Below are positions 61,234 to 64,000 of a stretch of 64,000 nucleotides of DNA, piece by piece. The stretch is from positions 2,046,001 through 2,110,000 of the forward strand of contig NZ_CP016796.1 in NCBI RefSeq assembly GCF_001895265.1, in the 5' to 3' direction. Each line of letters opens with the position of its first letter. Within the stretch, counting starts at the first letter, position 1. Origin of the DNA: Francisella uliginis. GTDB lineage: Bacteria; Pseudomonadota; Gammaproteobacteria; Francisellales; Francisellaceae. The notes under the pieces were generated by a model that was not told the origin of the DNA, ran no database searches, and saw nothing but the letters and a program-made list of their open reading frames with translations. Made by a program: the position numbers and the translations under genes.

Positions 61234-61404
61234 TTAGCTTACCTATATTATACTTGTATTACTATCTATTAACTGCTTTTCATTTACTCTATTATCAAAA
61301 AATAAAACTTTATAGATAAACAATAAAAAGTTAAAATCCTTAATGTAAATTATTCACAGTCTAAGAATTAAATTGATAAATACTAAATCAAAGGATATAA
61401 ACAG

Positions 61405-62727
61405 ATGAAAAGACCTGAACTATTATCTCCAGCAGGAACATTGAAGGCTATGCGTTACGCTTTTGCATATGGAGCTGATGCTGTATATATTGGTCAGCCA
61501 AGGTATAGCTTAAGAGCGAGAAATAATGAGTTCTCAAAATTAGAAGTTCTTGAAACTGCTATAAATGAAGCTCATGCTCAAGGCAAAAAAATAATGCTCG
61601 CAAATAATATCGCTCCACATAATGCAAAAATTAAAACATATATAAGAGATATAGCTCCTGTTATGGCATTAAAACCAGATGCTATGATTATGTCAGATCC
61701 TGGTATGATAATGCTTATCCGCGAGCATTTTCCAGATCAAGAAATACACCTATCAGTTCAGGCAAATGCTGTAAACTATGAAACTGTAAGATTTTGGCAG
61801 AAGTTTGGCATCACAAGAGTAGTTTTATCTAGAGAGTTATCACTACGCGAAGTAGCAGAGATAAAAGAAAATGTCCCAGATATGGAGATTGAGACTTTTG
61901 TTCATGGCTCACTTTGTATGGCTTATTCTGGTAGATGCCTACTCTCTGGATACTATAGCCATAGAGACCCTAACCAAGGCGTATGCAACAACGCATGTAG
62001 AAACAACTATAAAGTTGCAGAAGCAAAACAAAATGATTGGGGTGATTTTGAACCTACACAAGTACAATCAACTCTTGGTATAGGTCAACCATCTGACAAA
62101 GTTGTGCTAATAGAGAATGACAAAGAACCTGGTCAGTATAACCCTATGTTTGAGGATGAACATGGTACTTATATCATGAATTCAAAAGATCTAAGAGCAA
62201 TCCAGCATGTCGAGGCAATGACAAAAATGGGCGTTGATTGTTTTAAAATTGAGGGGCGTACAAAATCATTCTTCTATGCTGCAAGAACTGCCCAACTTTA
62301 TGATCAAGCTATCAAAGATACACTAGCAGGTAAACCTTTTGATATGAGCCTTATGGATAAACTTGAGGGGCTTGCTCACCGTGGCTACACCGAAGGCTTC
62401 TATCGTCGCCACGTTCATGATGAATATCAAAAGTATGAAAACTCTGACTCTCGTAGTTCAACGCAACAATTCGTTGGTGAAATTACTGACTTTGACGAGC
62501 ATACTGGTTATGCCAATGTAAATGTACGTAATAAGATGAAAATCGGCGATAGTATAGAGTTAATGCTACCTTCAGGTAGTCGTGAAATCATCCTAGATAA
62601 TATGCTTGATAAAGATGGCAATCATATGGAAGAAGCCAAAGGAAGTGGTTATCAAGCTAAAGTCAAATTTGATAATGTTTCACCTGAAGATATGAAATTT
62701 GCCCTAATGATAAAGAATCTAAAGTAA
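61405..62727 (+). CDS. trhP: tRNA hydroxylation protein TrhP (YegQ, peptidase U32 family)
   Basis: A 440-residue U32-family protein. It starts MKRPELLSPAGTLKAMRYAF and has GADAVYIG, the U32 signature ETFVHGSLCMAYSGRC, the conserved cysteines in CNNACRNNY and KIEGRTKSFFYAARTAQLY. TrhP in E. coli takes part in prephenate-dependent 5-hydroxylation of U34 in tRNA. Its length fits TrhP better than the longer RlhA. An AAAGGA site lies about 9 bases upstream of the ATG. Confidence 0.9.
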   Translation: MKRPELLSPAGTLKAMRYAFAYGADAVYIGQPRYSLRARNNEFSKLEVLETAINEAHAQGKKIMLANNIAPHNAKIKTYIRDIAPVMALKPDAMIMSDPGMIMLIREHFPDQEIHLSVQANAVNYETVRFWQKFGITRVVLSRELSLREVAEIKENVPDMEIETFVHGSLCMAYSGRCLLSGYYSHRDPNQGVCNNACRNNYKVAEAKQNDWGDFEPTQVQSTLGIGQPSDKVVLIENDKEPGQYNPMFEDEHGTYIMNSKDLRAIQHVEAMTKMGVDCFKIEGRTKSFFYAARTAQLYDQAIKDTLAGKPFDMSLMDKLEGLAHRGYTEGFYRRHVHDEYQKYENSDSRSSTQQFVGEITDFDEHTGYANVNVRNKMKIGDSIELMLPSGSREIILDNMLDKDGNHMEEAKGSGYQAKVKFDNVSPEDMKFALMIKNLK

Positions 62728-62742
62728 GATTAAATTCCTGAT

Positions 62743-62910
62743 TTATACTGCGCCTTTAAAGAAAACTTGATAAATTATTATCAGTACCATTATAAAAACA
62801 CCAAGGTATCTTACCGGAGCTATTCTTCTCCAAGAATCTATATACCAATTCCAGTAATAGTTCCATATAGATTTAACTGTGGTAAGGATAGTTTTCAAAA
62901 CTTTCAACAT
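62743..62910 (-). CDS. Small single-pass membrane protein, 55 residues
   Basis: A short frame with an AGAAG site 6 bases before the ATG at 62910. The protein begins MLKVLKTILTTVKSIW, has an aromatic, basic segment (NYYWNWYIDSWRRIAPVR) and one membrane helix (YLGVFIMVLIIIYQVFF) near the C-terminus, which ends FKGAV. It follows the Bcr/CflA transporter gene by about 40 bases on the same strand and converges with trhP. The basic segment before the helix predicts an N-in orientation. I do not recognise a family. Confidence 0.6.
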   Translation of the reverse strand: MLKVLKTILTTVKSIWNYYWNWYIDSWRRIAPVRYLGVFIMVLIIIYQVFFKGAV

Positions 62911-62949
62911 AATTAACTTCTAAAATAAAAAATATATCGTCACATTTTA

Positions 62950-64000
62950 TTATTTCACTTTACCTTTTATTAAAAAAAGAAGTATAAAGCATATTATTGA
63001 CATAATGATCATTGTAACAGCTATAGGTAAAGAGCTTGTAGCTGGGAAAAGCATCGCTATACTTCCTATAACACCACTAATTGCAAACTCCATAGTTCCA
63101 AATAGTGCTGCGGCAACACCTGCTATCTCATAAAATGGCTCTAGACTTCCACTAGCTCCTGTACCTGTAGTAAAAGCCGCTCCAAAAGTAGCAAAGAAAC
63201 AAGGCGCAAAGAACCCCCAAAGTGTCAAACCATAGATCATATATACAACTAAAGATGTTATACCAGCGACAAAAACACAAGCAACTCCAAATATTGCTGT
63301 ATTATAAACACCAAGCTTATTAACTATTGCCCCAGATAATAACGATCCTACTAAAAATGCTATCCCTGCAGAACCAAAAACAACATATATTTTTGAAATT
63401 GGATAACCAAGATAATCTATAATATAAGGGGTCATCGAAAATAATATAAAAAATGATGCCATTCCCGAAACTGCAGTTAAAGAATAAGCCCAAAACTGTA
63501 GAGACCTTCCAACATACAAATATCTTGCAAAGACATCCCATGACATTTTTTTACGTCTTTCAATAGGTAAGCTCTCTTTTACAAAGATAACAACGATTAG
63601 AAAAGCTATAATCGCCAAACCAGTTAGAAAAATAAATGCAGACTCCCACTGAAAATGTGTAGCTAATTGGACACCAATAAGAGGGCCAATAATTGGTGAG
63701 ACAGATATTATTGCATTGATAAAACTATATATCATTGAGCTTGTTTTACCTGAGAAACCATCCCTAATAATAGCAAAAGCACACACAGATAGACCACAAC
63801 AGCCTAACCCCTGGATAACCCTTGAGAATATTAAGAAATCAATAGTAGTTGATACTGCGCATAATACAGATCCAATAACAAATAGTATTGATGATAATAA
63901 AATAACTTTAAATCTACCTAGCTGATCAGATAATGGACCTAAGAATAGCTGTCCCACACCTGTAACAACCAAAAACAAAGATAATGTAACTTGTACCATT
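62950..64000 (-). CDS. Bcr/CflA-family MFS drug transporter (N-terminal end outside the window)
   Basis: About 350 residues of an MFS protein. The visible part begins at the Bcr/CflA helix 2 region (VTLSLFLVVTGVGQLFLGPL) with the loop signature GPLSDQLGRFKV, and continues with SRVIQGLGCCGLSVCAFAIIRDGF and GPLIGVQLATHFQWESAFIFL, typical of this drug:H+ antiporter group. The first helix (usually about 40 residues) lies beyond the right edge, so the methionine at 63999 is unlikely to be the true start. The substrate is unknown. Confidence 0.85.
   Translation of the reverse strand, partial: MVQVTLSLFLVVTGVGQLFLGPLSDQLGRFKVILLSSILFVIGSVLCAVSTTIDFLIFSRVIQGLGCCGLSVCAFAIIRDGFSGKTSSMIYSFINAIISVSPIIGPLIGVQLATHFQWESAFIFLTGLAIIAFLIVVIFVKESLPIERRKKMSWDVFARYLYVGRSLQFWAYSLTAVSGMASFFILFSMTPYIIDYLGYPISKIYVVFGSAGIAFLVGSLLSGAIVNKLGVYNTAIFGVACVFVAGITSLVVYMIYGLTLWGFFAPCFFATFGAAFTTGTGASGSLEPFYEIAGVAAALFGTMEFAISGVIGSIAMLFPATSSLPIAVTMIIMSIICFILLFLIKGKVK

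Overview
This window is a low-GC gammaproteobacterial chromosome segment, and the gene content and protein sequences point to the genus Francisella or a close relative. The evidence is a Fur protein very similar to that of F. tularensis beside a complete nuoA-N operon, a metY-rimP-nusA-infB-rbfA block, a tolC-gadB neighbourhood, and no TonB system in view. I saw no transposase, integrase, phage gene, rRNA or CRISPR array. The genus call is inferred from remembered protein similarity and gene order, not from a database search.

Layout: (1) 1-9035 is a minus-strand expression cluster: initiator tRNA (metY) with its promoter and terminator, then rimP, nusA, infB, rbfA, hisS, an MFS transporter, zapE and the start of rluC. 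(2) 9071-11946 holds hemE, comM and ubiK. (3) 12019-26501 is the 14-gene complex I operon, nuoA to nuoN, on the minus strand. (4) 26775-38379 is the iron region: fur, a divergent aspartokinase gene, and a tightly coupled seven-gene operon for a citrate-hydroxamate siderophore. (5) 38475-44768 holds a small unknown gene, gatCAB, and a HlyD-type adaptor paired with an ABC-exporter-like protein whose ATPase motifs are all lost. (6) 44944-49787 is an accessory stretch: a histidine-rich small protein, purB, two tandem secreted paralogues, a small membrane protein, a sugar-epimerase-like gene and a 122-bp inverted-repeat element. (7) 49788-60870 holds a PhyH-like gene, purL, purF, a PACE-type efflux protein, gadB, a phosphopantetheinyl transferase, tolC and a degenerate pcm-like gene. 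(8) 60983-64000 holds remnants of decayed genes, trhP, a 55-residue membrane protein and a truncated Bcr/CflA transporter.

The most interesting part is the siderophore locus. In F. tularensis, as I recall it, the rhizoferrin locus (fslA-E) sits beside fur and nuo. Here that position holds a rhizobactin/schizokinen-type set instead: a diaminobutyrate aminotransferase, a diaminobutyrate decarboxylase, two NIS synthetases (one fused to an acetyltransferase), an N-hydroxylase, an uncharacterised 129-residue protein and an AmpG/RhtX-like permease. A monofunctional aspartokinase is divergently transcribed from the same 85-bp spacer. One Fur-box-like sequence there overlaps the predicted -10 of the siderophore operon and the predicted -35 of the aspartokinase gene. 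The simplest reading is that iron starvation induces both the supply of aspartate semialdehyde precursor and the assembly of a schizokinen-like siderophore. No outer-membrane receptor and no obvious dedicated exporter lie in the cluster.
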